A DNA stretch of 64,000 nt from Micractinium sp. NFX-FRZ (taxonomy: Eukaryota; Chlorophyta; Trebouxiophyceae; Chlorellales; Chlorellaceae), in NCBI GenBank assembly GCA_029339195.1, contig JAPTJF010000054.1:124001-188000 (forward strand), written 5' to 3'. Position 1 is the first letter of the stretch. Each line of letters opens with the position of its first letter. The translations under genes and the position numbers were made by a program. The notes below the pieces were generated by a model. It saw nothing but the letters and a program-made list of their open reading frames with translations. It was not told the origin of the DNA and ran no database searches. Shown one piece after another: positions 55,001 through 64,000 of the stretch.

Positions 55001-58000
55001 GCCAGCTTGCCCTCCTGCAGGGCAGAAGGCAGATGAGCAAGTGGGGGAAGGGCAGGTTGATGCAGGGGCGGTGGGTTTTGACAAGAAAGGGAAAACGTGC
55101 AGGGAGAGGTTCAGGGGGACAGCAAGGGATCAACGCACAGCAAAACTCAAGCAATGACTATGTGCACAGCAATAAGGTGCAGGGCTGCTGTTGTCGCTGG
55201 GCTGGATTCCCAAGCCGTGTTGCCTGTACAAGCTTGGGGGGTGGGTGGGTGGTGGGGGGCGGGGGCGGGGGCGGGGCTGCACCCAGACACATGCATGCCA
55301 CTTGCAAACAACTCTCAGCACCAGCTGGGCACGCCCAACCATTTGGTGCACCCAGGCTACCAGCCTGAGTGCACACTGCCCCACCCTGCCCCCGCCCCCG
55401 CCCCCGCCCACCTTCCACCAGTTGTCCAGCAGCTGCTTCTTGTTCTGCTGGATCACCAGGCGCCCCAGCTCCACGCTCTCCAGCGGGTTCAGCGTGCTCT
55501 TGGTGAGGATGGTGCCAAAGTAGACCAGCAGCGGGTTGGTCTGCCCGGGCTGGGCGGGCACGCGCTGGAAGCTCTCGATCGTCTCCTTGGTGCGCAGCAC
55601 GCCCTGGGGCGACTCCGCCGCCAGCTCAGCAGCCTCCTTGTACTGCCCCGCGCCATACAGCCGCTGGAACTGCTGCACCACCAGGCCCTCGGCGCCCGGC
55701 AGGTTGCCACGCCGGGCAAGCGCCATGGCCAGATCCAGGTTCTGCAGCTGCTGGCTCACAAATGGCACCAGCGCGTCCTCGTTCACCGACCCCAGCAGCA
55801 CCTGGCCGCGCCTGCGGGGCGGGAGCGGGGCAGCGGAAAGCCGGCATTGGATGCGTGAGCAGCGGCCGGACTTGCAGTTGCTTGTCAACAAAAGCAGGCC
55901 AGCGCAGGCTGCGACAACTGACAGCACACTGGGCCGGGTGCAAACATGCACACACCACCTTTGCAAGCATGGCTGCACCCACAATGATAGGCAGGCAAAC
56001 CGCCCCTACCTGTTGATGGCCACAAAGCCGCCGGAGGAGGGGGCGGGTGCAGCCAGGAAGATGGGGTCGGCCGACACGCGGGTGCGGTACACCGCGGTGG
56101 CCGACTCCAGGTCGTACACAAACAGCAGGCCCAGCTTGGTGATGACGTACACCAGGCCGTACTTGTCGCTGCAGGCGGGGCGGTGGGCAGGGGTCGGTCA
56201 GCAACGCGCAACTGCAGACGCACAGGCTCAACACATTCACACCACACACACAAAGCATGACACATGGTCACCCCACGCCTGCACATGCTGCCAGCACCCG
56301 AGACCTCCAGCCCCCCACCTCGCTGCCCCCGCATGATATGGTATGTGTGTAGGCTCCTGCCTCCTGCACCCGCCCCCATCCCACCATCCAACTCCCCTCC
56401 CTTCACCGAGGTTTGCCCCGCCCCCCCACCTGATCTGCATGGACACCGGGAAGTCATCTGCAAACTCGGGCGGGAAGAACAGCTCCGCCGACTTCTTCAG
56501 GCTCGTCTGCCCGGGCTGGCCCAGCTCGATCACATGCAGCTTGGAGACCACGGCGCCGCCCGCCCCCAGCGTCTTCTGTGCAAAGCTGATGACTGGGGCT
56601 GTCTTGCCGCCCAGCTGCAGCGTGGTGAAGGCCGCGGCGTGCGCCTCCAGCGCCTGGCTGCGCGACTGCTCCACGCTGTACAGCTGCATGAAGCCCTTGA
56701 CCAGCTGCGGGCGCTCGGGGGCGCCGGGCGCGATGCCCACCAGCACGCACCTGCGGGCAGGCGGGCGGGCAGGCAGGGAAGCGATGCAACAACAGGGTGT
56801 CGGGAGGTGAATAGAGGACTGTGCCGCCCAGCAGCACCCATGTCTCTTGCAACATAACAAGGTGGTGCCTTAGGCGTAAACTCGCGCCAGCGGCAACATG
56901 GCGCATCGGCATCGACCAGATGTAACAATACAGGAGGCAGGGGGCAGCAGCACCCACCACTTCTCGGTGGGGTCCACGCGGTAGCTGATGATCTGCGTCT
57001 GCTCCAGGTTGGCCGCCCGGTCAAACACCTTGACCGGGTCGGAGGTGCCCTGCTGAGCGGCAAAACAAGCGGCGGTGGTGGTCGTGAACAGAGCAGCAGG
57101 TGTGCACAACCCGGCATGTGAGGCCTGCAGCTGCCGCGCTTGCTGCAACACTATGGCTCGCCCTCCGCCCTCGCCCCTGCCGCTGCCCCGGCCCAGCACC
57201 CCAGCCCCCACTGCAGCCTGTATCCCAGCTCACCTCCATGTCCCAGTGGTAGACTGCCGTGGCGGTGACCAGGCCCAGCTTGGTGGGGGACACCCACTTC
57301 CAGAACACCACCGCCTGCGCAAACTGCACCGACTTGAGCTTGGCCTTGCTCTCCAGGTTGAAGATCTGCAGGTTGTCGCCCTCCACGCCAGGCACCTGCG
57401 CCTTGAGCGCCATCACCTGCACCAGCGCCCGGCGCCCCAGCAGCACATGTCAGCGACGCCCAACCTCGGGCGCATCAGCGGTTGCAGCCCCCAGCTGGCA
57501 GCAGGGGTGTGTGCGTGCGGCACAGCGATCACAGCTTGCCACATGCCCGCATTGCAAGCACCCATCAAACGGCAGGGTGCATCCACGCTGCCCAGCATGT
57601 GGTCACCTTGCTGACGGGGTTCATGATCGCACTGTCCGCCTTGATGGGGCGCTTCTCTGGGGCGGAAGGCGAAGCGGTGTCAATGATCACCTGTGGTGAG
57701 GCAAGGCAAGCAGCATGGCAGGCAGGGTAAGGATGAGAGGCGGCGCAGGGGCAAGGTGAAGGGCGCAAGGCATGGTGGGCATGGGAAGGCACAACAGTGG
57801 GGAGGACAGGTGGCGCACGCGGCAATGCACGGCCAAACGTTTGAGTGCTGGTGCACCATGTGCACCCTGTCCCGTGCGCCACTTGACACACCAGTTTGCA
57901 GGTCTCCCAGGCCATGCATAAGCTGCCGACAATGGCACGCCCAGCAGCCCTTCCACGGCAGCTCCCCACGCTCCGCCAGCCAGCACCCACCCAGCGCAGC

Positions 58001-58611
58001 TGCACCCACCACTGCCGAGGGTCAGCACTCACCAGCTGGTTCTGCGGCGTGGTCTCACGCACGCAGATGTACTTGTCTGACTCGCATGTCACATTGGTGA
58101 ACGTGATCGCTGCGGGCTGCACGCCGAGGTTTTGGAGCTGCAAGGGGCGGCAAGGGAGGCGCGGACATACCGTCGGGGTTGGGTAAGCGGCGCGTGTGGC
58201 AGGGGCTTCGGGCAGCCCGTTGGGCTCCAAGGCATACAGGCTGATGAGAGTGAAATGTATACATCCAGCTTGTACCCAAAACAGGGAGCCTGGGGACACG
58301 GATGATGCCCAGCCCGCGTGGCAGCCAGGCGGTCAGGAGCGCCGTCTGGAGCAGCAGGCGGAGGCACGGCGCCAGCGGCAGAGGCACTGGCACACGCGCT
58401 GCTGCCGGCCACGCGCCGCCGGGCGCCTTCCGTCTGCTGCCCGATCCACAGGCAGCAAGACCTAGCGCCACGCCCGCGTCGATCGCCTTGAGCGGTTGAC
58501 TCCCTCCACCTCACTCCCTCCCCTCCCCCCTGCCCGCGGTCCCGCGCATCGATGAGAAATGCTACTCACAGAGACCACCTCCCGGAGCCCTATGGGCGGT
58601 GCGGCAGCCAT
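43051..58611 (-). CDS. CHC: Clathrin heavy chain
   Basis: Clathrin heavy chain forms the triskelion coat of endocytic and trans-Golgi vesicles. The gene has 38 exons, from 58570-58611 (ATG at 58611, [14 protein letters not shown]) to 43051-43221. They sum to 5064 nt, 1687 aa, the family size. The N-terminal beta-propeller is clear: [65 protein letters not shown], and [14 protein letters not shown]. The alpha-solenoid repeats run to [19 protein letters not shown]. The C-terminus is short ([12 protein letters not shown], ending AYGMPPQF). All junctions are GT-AG except the donor of exon 21 at 50123, which is GC (CAG|GCACGT). At least seven introns hold copies of their own junctions. It is divergent from EDC4 with 455 bp between starts. 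Confidence 0.97.
44110..44290 (-). repeat. Duplicated exon-36 acceptor junction of clathrin heavy chain
   Basis: CGCGGTCCGACGACTGCA with AATCTCGCGG/AATTTCGCGG occurs at 44118-44142 and 44196-44219. GGGGTGAGCAGGGGCA also repeats at 44182 and 44275. This is a tandem duplication of about 80-93 bp. Confidence 0.85.
44390..44580 (-). repeat. Two-and-a-half tandem copies of the exon-35 donor junction of clathrin heavy chain
   Basis: The block ACCCTGCCCAAG, GCGCACCTGCG or CCGCACCTGCG, CGCCGTCTCCAT and GGCGTCCTTG recurs at about 44429-44490 and 44527-44572. A partial copy (GGTGTCCTTGCAAGC) is at 44396. The exon end, donor and 5' intron are all included. Confidence 0.85.
45003..45150 (-). repeat. Duplicated exon-34 acceptor junction of clathrin heavy chain
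   Basis: AGCAGCTCGTTCACGGCCTC and TTGACCTGGCGGGAGGGA occur at the real acceptor (45006-45045) and again at 45101-45142, 95 bp away. Confidence 0.9.
45271..45475 (-). repeat. Tandem duplication across the exon-33 donor of clathrin heavy chain
   Basis: Unit 1 (about 45271-45370) and unit 2 (about 45380-45461) share ACACCAGCTGCCC, CCTCAC-CCGCCGACAGG and TGTTCTTCTGCACGCTCAGC. Each unit joins intron sequence, a donor and about 40 nt of coding sequence. Confidence 0.92.
47150..47224 (-). repeat. Tandem repeat in a clathrin intron
   Basis: CCTCAGCGGCAGGTCGGCATGC and CCTCAGCAGCGCCAGGTCAGC-type units, each followed by ATGCAG, lie about 50 bp apart just 3' of the exon-29 donor (gene orientation). Confidence 0.7.
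49226..49376 (-). repeat. Duplicated exon-23 donor junction of clathrin heavy chain
   Basis: CCACCTTGGT-GGC-AAT, TC-TGCGCCCGGTTCA and GGTCC/CGTCC occur at 49235-49271 and at the real junction 49331-49367. The period is about 96 bp. The copy preserves the donor AAG|GTGG. Confidence 0.88.
50122..50124 (-). other. GC-AG intron donor in clathrin heavy chain
   Basis: After HNLQ the exon ends CAG and the intron begins GCACGT. The next exon (49822-49928) resumes in phase with [14 protein letters not shown], so no GT donor fits without losing frame. Confidence 0.8.
52553..52700 (-). repeat. Duplicated exon-14 donor junction of clathrin heavy chain
   Basis: CCTCCATGAGGAAGG followed by TCTTCACGC or CCTGCACGC occurs at 52565-52590 and at the real junction 52668-52692, about 103 bp apart. 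Confidence 0.85.
53360..53460 (-). repeat. Duplicated intron segment abutting the exon-12 donor of clathrin heavy chain
   Basis: GCCTGAACTCTGGCCTCTC appears at 53362-53380 and 53432-53450. The second copy abuts the functional donor. Confidence 0.8.
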
Positions 58612-59066
58612 CTTTGCAGCCCCGATCGCAGTTTTGGGGCCAGGGCCCTCAAGGGGTGCTGCTGCTCACACCCAGATCTCCCCAAGCGTGTGAGGGTGCG
58701 CAGAATTCGTGTGGGAGGGCCACGCCTGCCAGAAGACGCGCCCTCTCATGCTATGCTGGCACCAGCATAGCAATGGCGCAGCATGGAGCTGGCCTGCCTC
58801 CCGCCTGCTAGCTCTGAAAACTCAAAGATCGGCGCATACCCCAGCACATCGAGCTGGTGGCACGAGCTGCAAGCCGCGGGAGTGACTGCGAAGCGCCAGG
58901 GAGCAGAAGGCTACCAGGCAGGCAGGTCACAGCGGCATCAGCTTTCCAACTGCACTGCTTGTTCTGGATCGAGCGGCCAAGGCGCCCGACACCCCCACTG
59001 ATCTCCCCCCAATCACCGCTGGCTCTACGGCCCGTGGCCCTCCCCTCCTGCAGTCGGGAGCTAGCC
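58612..59066. promoter_or_regulatory. Bidirectional intergenic region, clathrin heavy chain / EDC4, with a palindrome
   Basis: 455 bp separate the divergent start codons. A perfect inverted repeat with 11-bp arms (TGCTATGCTGG at 58749-58759, CCAGCATAGCA at 58762-58772) and a 2-bp centre lies roughly one third of the way across. It could be a dimeric factor site. Confidence 0.65.
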
Positions 59067-62000
59067 ATGGCCGGTGTGCCTGGCGCGGGGCTGCTGGCGC
59101 TGCTGCGCAGGCGCAGCGACGCAAGTGACACCGCCGCTGCCAGCGGCAGCGGCCCTTCCGTCCTCACCGCCACCGCTCCCTCCAAGTTTGAGGCGCGCAG
59201 CTCAGCGGTGCATGCACTGGAGCACGCGGTTGCGGCGGGAAAAGTGTCTGAGGCGGCGCGGTCTGCGGCGCAGGGGCGGCGCGTCCCTTCGGGGCCCAGC
59301 TATGTGTACGATATTGACGTGCACGTGCCGCACGAGGCGCAGCCGCAGCTGCCGGTGAGAGGGCGCTGCGTCAGGGCAGCGTGCATGAGTGTGCGCAGCA
59401 GAGCGGGCAATGTGTAACGGTGCATGCACTAGGCAGCAGGTGCAGGGTAGAGGGGCTGGCCATGCTATCTGTCTGGGCGCTTGGAAAGGTGGCACGCGGC
59501 CACGGCAGCTCTGCTGCCGAACCGGCGTGTTTTCACCGCCTCCACTGCCCCACAGCCCGCCTGCACCACCTGCCTCTGCGCACTCTCCTGCACTCAATAA
59601 ATGCAACGCAACACAACGCACCCTCCCCCGCAGGTCACCCCGGTCACGCTGATCAACACAGAGTATGCGCTGCACCACTACCGCCAGAACGCGGTCAGCC
59701 CGGCCTACCTGTGCTACGGCCTGAAGCAGGGCCACATCCGCGTGCTCAGCAGGCACAGCGCGGTGCGCGCGCTCCTCAAGGGCCACTCCAAGCCGCTCAC
59801 AGACCTGCAGTTTGCAGGCGGTGCAGTCGAGGCGGGCAGCAGCAGCGCCTCCACCCCCGGCAGCGGCGGCAACCTGCTGGCGTCGGGCGGCCAGGACGGC
59901 CAGCTGTTTGTGTGGCAGCTGTGGCTGGACGAGGATGCAGCTGTCATCCGGGAGACGCAGAAGCTGCAGGCCAACTTTGTGACGGCGGCAGGTGCGGGGG
60001 AGGGTCGTACGCGGGGAGCGGGCAGGACGGCCTGCCATGTGCTGATCGCGCAGGCTGCAGCTGCACCATCCCACTCAAAAGAATTCGCGGATGGCTCACT
60101 TTTAAGCTGCATGTGCTGCTGCGTCTTCTGCTGCTGCTGTTGTCTCTTTAAGCTGCCGTCGCTCAGCACACGCCTGTCAAAGCTTGCCCGCCTGCTGGCT
60201 GACCCCGCCCTTCCGTCCCTCCCCACATGCGTGCGCAGGCCCCGCTGGCGACGTCTTCCTCTCCTGGCACACCCCCAGCCAGCGGGTGCTGGCGGTGGGC
60301 GTGGGCGGCAAGGTGCTGCTGGTGTCGGTGCCCCCCGAAGGCATGGAGCAGCTCAACTTTGAGCTGGACGGCGACTCCACCCCCGGTGGGTCTCTCTAGC
60401 CCTCTTTTGTGTGCCTTGCCTTGCTTGTGTGTGCCTGGGCTGGCGTGGTCGGGTGTGCTTGGCGGGTGCTGCAGAGAGGAGGGGATTGAGGACAGAGCTG
60501 TTAATCGAGGACAGAGCAGGAAGTGGCTGACTAGATGATGTGGTGCCCGGGTAGAGACTCCCACGCCTGGCAAACGGTTCCTCGGCTGCCTGGAGTAGGG
60601 TGGGTGGGCGGACGCGTGGGTGGCGATCTGTGGGCACTCTGCTGACTGGCAGCTGGCAGGTTGAGGGCTCAGTGCGCACCTGCTCAGTCTGTTTCCCCCC
60701 CTGCTTCTTTGCCCGCCAAACCCACCTGCCTGACTACTTTATAACACTCCTCTCCTACGTCTCTTGCCCACCTGCCGCAGATGCCAGCGTGCTGCCCGAC
60801 TGGGCCGGCGAACCAATCAGCTGCCTGTCCTTCTCCCCCGACGGCGAGCTGCTGGCGGCAGGCGGCGCTGAGGGCACGGTGCGCGTGTGGCAGCTGCAAT
60901 CGTCGGCCGCCGCGCCCGCCGGCGGCAGCCCCGCCCTGGTCGCACGCGGCAGCGCAACGGTGCCAGCTGGCGCGCCTGGCACAGCCGTTGGCTCCGTGCG
61001 CTGGCTGCCCACCACCGACGGCTGGGTGCTGCTCACCGGCAATGCCAACAACTCCACGCTCCGCCTGTGGCACGCGGCCGCCGGCGCGCCCGTCGGCGAG
61101 TGCGCGCCGCTGCAGCGGCTGGCGTTTGATGGCAAGGATGGGCAGCGGGGGTTCTTCAACCACGTGGATGTGGTGCCCTCGCAGCAGCTGGTGGTCCTGG
61201 CCGACACGGCGCGCAAGGGCGTGTACACCCTGCATTACTCGGGTGGGTTGAGCAGTTGGCGTCTGCATATCATTTTCGGTTTGTGCTGCAATGGGTGGGA
61301 CGATTTGGGGTGAGTGGGTGGATGTCACGGGGCTATCGCAAGGTGTCGGGGCACGCAAGATGGGGTGCACCGCACCGCTCGGGTGGTGCCCATGTGGGTC
61401 CGCGGGTGGTGAATGGTGCTTGGGCTGCGTGGGGCGCGCAACATGCTCTACACGCTGAACTGCTGCGATGCCACCGAATGCTTGGAAAGACTGCATGGGT
61501 GGTGATTTGGGGGTGCTTGGGTCCTAACCGCGTTGAAGTGTCGGTGCTGTGCTGGGCCAACGGCAGCCCCACAGTCAACCGGCAAGCGCCCATCTTAAGG
61601 CGCTGGGCTTGCTTCCTTCAGCATTAACCGCCTGTGCGCTTGCACTGCTCCCACCTGCCCGCTGCAGGCGAGGGCGCCGCGCTGCGCTTTGACTATGTGG
61701 CCCGCTTTGGGGTGGCCGTGCCCATCCTGTCGTTCACCGCCGCCTGGAGCCCCACCCCGGCAGCCGGCGACGGTGGCGGCGAGCAGCAGGACTCCCCCCA
61801 CGTGGAGCTGCACTGCGTGCAGACCACGGCCATCCAGCAGTACAGCCTGGACCCGCAGCTGTGCTACGACGGTACCGCTGCCGACTCGGAGCCAGGTGGG
61901 CGGCTGCATGGGGCCCGGCGGGACGGGGACACTTGCTGGTGTTTTGAGAATCAAGTGTTTGCCTGATTGACGGGGGGCGGGGAAACGTGTGCAATTAGCA

Positions 62001-64000
62001 GGCAGGTAGGGCATGCTCAGCCAGCCAAATGGCCAGCGGCAGCAGGTGCTCTGCCCTGCTGCCCTGGTACCGTCAAGGAGCTTCATCCAACTCTGCTTGC
62101 TTGAATCATGCGTGCTTGTGTGATGCCTGCATGCATGCTGAGGCGCACAGGCTGTGGTGGATGGCAGCAGCGTTGACCTCTTCCTCTCCGCTCGCTCTCC
62201 TGGGAGCTCATTTGCTTCCCTCTTCCATGCTTGGTAGCCTGTGCGTGTGCAGAGGAGGAGGCTGAGCTGGAGTACAGCATCTTTGATTTTTACTCTCCTG
62301 GATTTATCCGGATGTTCATTGCTTACTTCTGCCATGCCTGCTTGCGTGTGTGTGGTGCGTGCAGAGGAGGAGGCTGAGCTGGACGACGGCAGCGCTGCCT
62401 TCACTGTTTCCGATTTGGATGCTTATTTGCTTGTTCTGTGTGCAGAGGAGGACGCTGAGCTGGACGACGGCATCGTGCGGCGGAGCAGCCTGCTTGAGCG
62501 GGAGGGCAAGGACGTGAGCGAGCTGAGCATCCGGGCGCAGCCGTCCACCGCCGTCCCCATGCCCTCTGCTGAGCTGGCCAGCGGCGGCACCCCCCGCAAG
62601 GAGGGCTCCCAGGCAGGCTCGCGCGCAAGCTCACGTGCCGGCTCCGTGGCCGCCTCGCCAGAGAAAGCGGCGCTGCCCTCGCCGCCGCCGGCAGCAGCTG
62701 CGCCGGAGGTTGAGCCGGCGACCGAGCCGGCGGCAGTAGAGGCGGCTGGGCCGCCGCTGGCAGAGCCCAGCATTGATGGCGTGGTCTCGCTGGCTGGCAT
62801 CCTGCCGCCGCCGGAGCCTGAGTGCGAGCCTCCAGAGCCCAAGGCAAGCGTGCTCCCTCGCCAGACCACCTGCCCGTGCCTTTTGGCCGGCCGCTGCATG
62901 TGCCTCCCTGGTGGCGACGCTCGCTGGACCTGGTGCAGTGTGCTGGCACAGCTGGCGGCGGTGGGAAGACGCTTGCAGAGAGCCACAAGCAACTTCGCCA
63001 GCATGCCGCCCTGGCACATGACGTAGCATGCATCTCCTGCCGCTATCGCAGTACTTGCGCTGCCTGCTCCCTTGCCCATATCCTGTCCCTTGCCGCACCT
63101 TCATGCGCCCACTGCAGGGCGCATCAGGCGAGGTCACTCCGGAGGAATGCCCCAGCCCGCCCCCCACCCCCACCGAGCAGCAGCGCATGCAGGAGGTGGC
63201 AGCTGCGGAAGCAGCGGCGGCAGCAGCGGCGGTTGCAACCGCCGCTGCACCGCCGCCGCCCCGTCTGCTCACGCCCTCTGACCTTCTTCAGTCTGCTGCC
63301 TCCAGCACTGCCACCACCGGACGCAGCTCCCCTGCTGCCACCAGCGAAAACAGCCGGCAGGCGCCGCCCGCGCAGCCGCAGCAGGTGCACAGCGCGCCTG
63401 CGCCGCCCGCGCCGGCGGCAGCAGCGGCGGCAAGCGCGGCCCCGGCCCAGCAGGACGCGGCAGTGGGGACAGCGGATGACGCAGCAGCGGCGGTTGCCTC
63501 GCCATCTGAGATGGCGGCCGCGGCTGCAGCGCATGACGCTGCCGTGGCAGCGGTGGTCATGGAGCAGATGGGTGGGGTGCACAAGAAGTTTGTTGGGCAC
63601 GTGTCCCTCATGTACCGCGAGCTGCTCAAAGCGATGAAGGCTGAGATGACGTCCCAAGCAGCAGCACAGCAGCAGGCCACAGCGACGCTGCTGGCGGCGG
63701 CGCTGGAGAGCCAGAAGCAGCAGGTGGGTGGGTGGGTGGCATGGTGGCATGGTGGGTGGGTGTGGGAAATGGACACGTCTATCGTGCCCACCAGCCAGGC
63801 CATGCTGCATTGCGTGCAGCCGCCGCCCTGTTGCCTGCATTGTGTGCTCCTTCAGCTCACATCCCTCGCTCCTGCCTCACCTCCAAGCCTGCCTTCCTGC
63901 CGTCACACCCTACCCTGTGCACACAGATTGAGGCTGAGCGGGCGGCGGTGCTAGCCGAGGAGCGGGCCAACATTGAGCGCCTGCTGACCGCCATCTCCGG
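59067..64000 (+). CDS. EDC4: Enhancer of mRNA-decapping protein 4 / VARICOSE homolog (3' end outside window)
   Basis: EDC4/VARICOSE is the WD40 scaffold of the cytoplasmic decapping complex (DCP1-DCP2) in P-bodies. Visible exons: 59067-59354, 59634-59991, 60239-60385, 60781-61242, 61668-61895, 62446-62843, 63118-63723 and 63927 to the window edge, in consistent phase; about 853 residues are seen. WD40 signatures include AYLCYGLKQGHIRVLSRHSA, KGHSKPLTDLQF, NLLASGGQDGQLFVWQL, ISCLSFSPDGELLAAGGAEG and TVRVWQLQ. The linker is Ala/Pro/Glu/Ser-rich. The last exons (MGGVHKKFVGHVSLMYRELL and a Glu/Ala helix) start the conserved C-terminal helical region. The donor at 62844 appears to be GC (AAG|GCAAGC). 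The acceptor region of exon 6 is present three times; an alternative in-frame start at 62365 would add 27 residues. Confidence 0.9.
62243..62475 (+). repeat. Three copies of the EDC4 exon-6 acceptor junction
   Basis: GTGCAGAGGAGGAGGCTGAGC-like blocks begin exons at 62253, 62365 and 62446. GAGCTGGACGACGGCA follows in copies 2 and 3; copy 1 has GAGCTGGAGTACAGCA. All three have a CAG acceptor. Confidence 0.88.

Overview
The window reads as nuclear DNA of a green alga, most likely a Chlorella-like trebouxiophyte. Base composition is very GC-rich. Genes are broken into many short exons with GT-AG introns, and TGTAA sits downstream of several stop codons. The encoded proteins are eukaryotic and plant-like: MCM2, COP9 signalosome CSN3, ribosomal S28, a plastid-type TrpD, an RWP-RK regulator, clathrin heavy chain and an EDC4/VARICOSE protein. 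No bacterial operon, transposon, CRISPR array, tRNA or rRNA was recognised. Exon models were built by hand; for every gene with a resolved start the exon lengths sum to a multiple of three and the phases agree at each junction.

Layout. 264-1631 (+) is the 3' end of MCM2. 2417-7175 (-) is CSN3, divergent from the small RPS28 gene at 7533-8637 (+). 9520-12648 (-) is anthranilate phosphoribosyltransferase, divergent from a CRAL-TRIO (Sec14-like) protein at 12978-15627 (+). 16795-20097 (+) is a glutamine-rich RWP-RK protein. 20724-24660 (-) is a conserved plant-type protein of unknown function, and 25431-28841 (-) is a long glutamine/alanine-rich protein. About 2 kb without a recognised gene follows.

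30792-35558 (-) and 35817-39505 (+) are a head-to-head pair of paralogous ionotropic-glutamate-receptor-like channels sharing a 258-bp intergenic region. 39947 to about 41820 (-) is a multi-pass membrane protein of unknown function. 43051-58611 (-) is a complete clathrin heavy chain gene of 38 exons, divergent from EDC4/VARICOSE (59067 to beyond the window end, +). Divergent starts lie 258-455 bp apart, which suggests shared bidirectional promoters.

The most unusual signal is in the introns. In at least eight genes, one or more introns carry one to three direct-repeat copies of one of their own exon-intron junctions: exon edge, splice site and adjoining intron sequence together. Period is usually about 60-130 bp, with one copy about 300 bp away. 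Both donors and acceptors are affected. Some copies keep a usable splice site, and in EDC4 one is in frame. This looks like repeated tandem duplication across splice junctions as a route of intron growth and a source of decoy or alternative splice sites.
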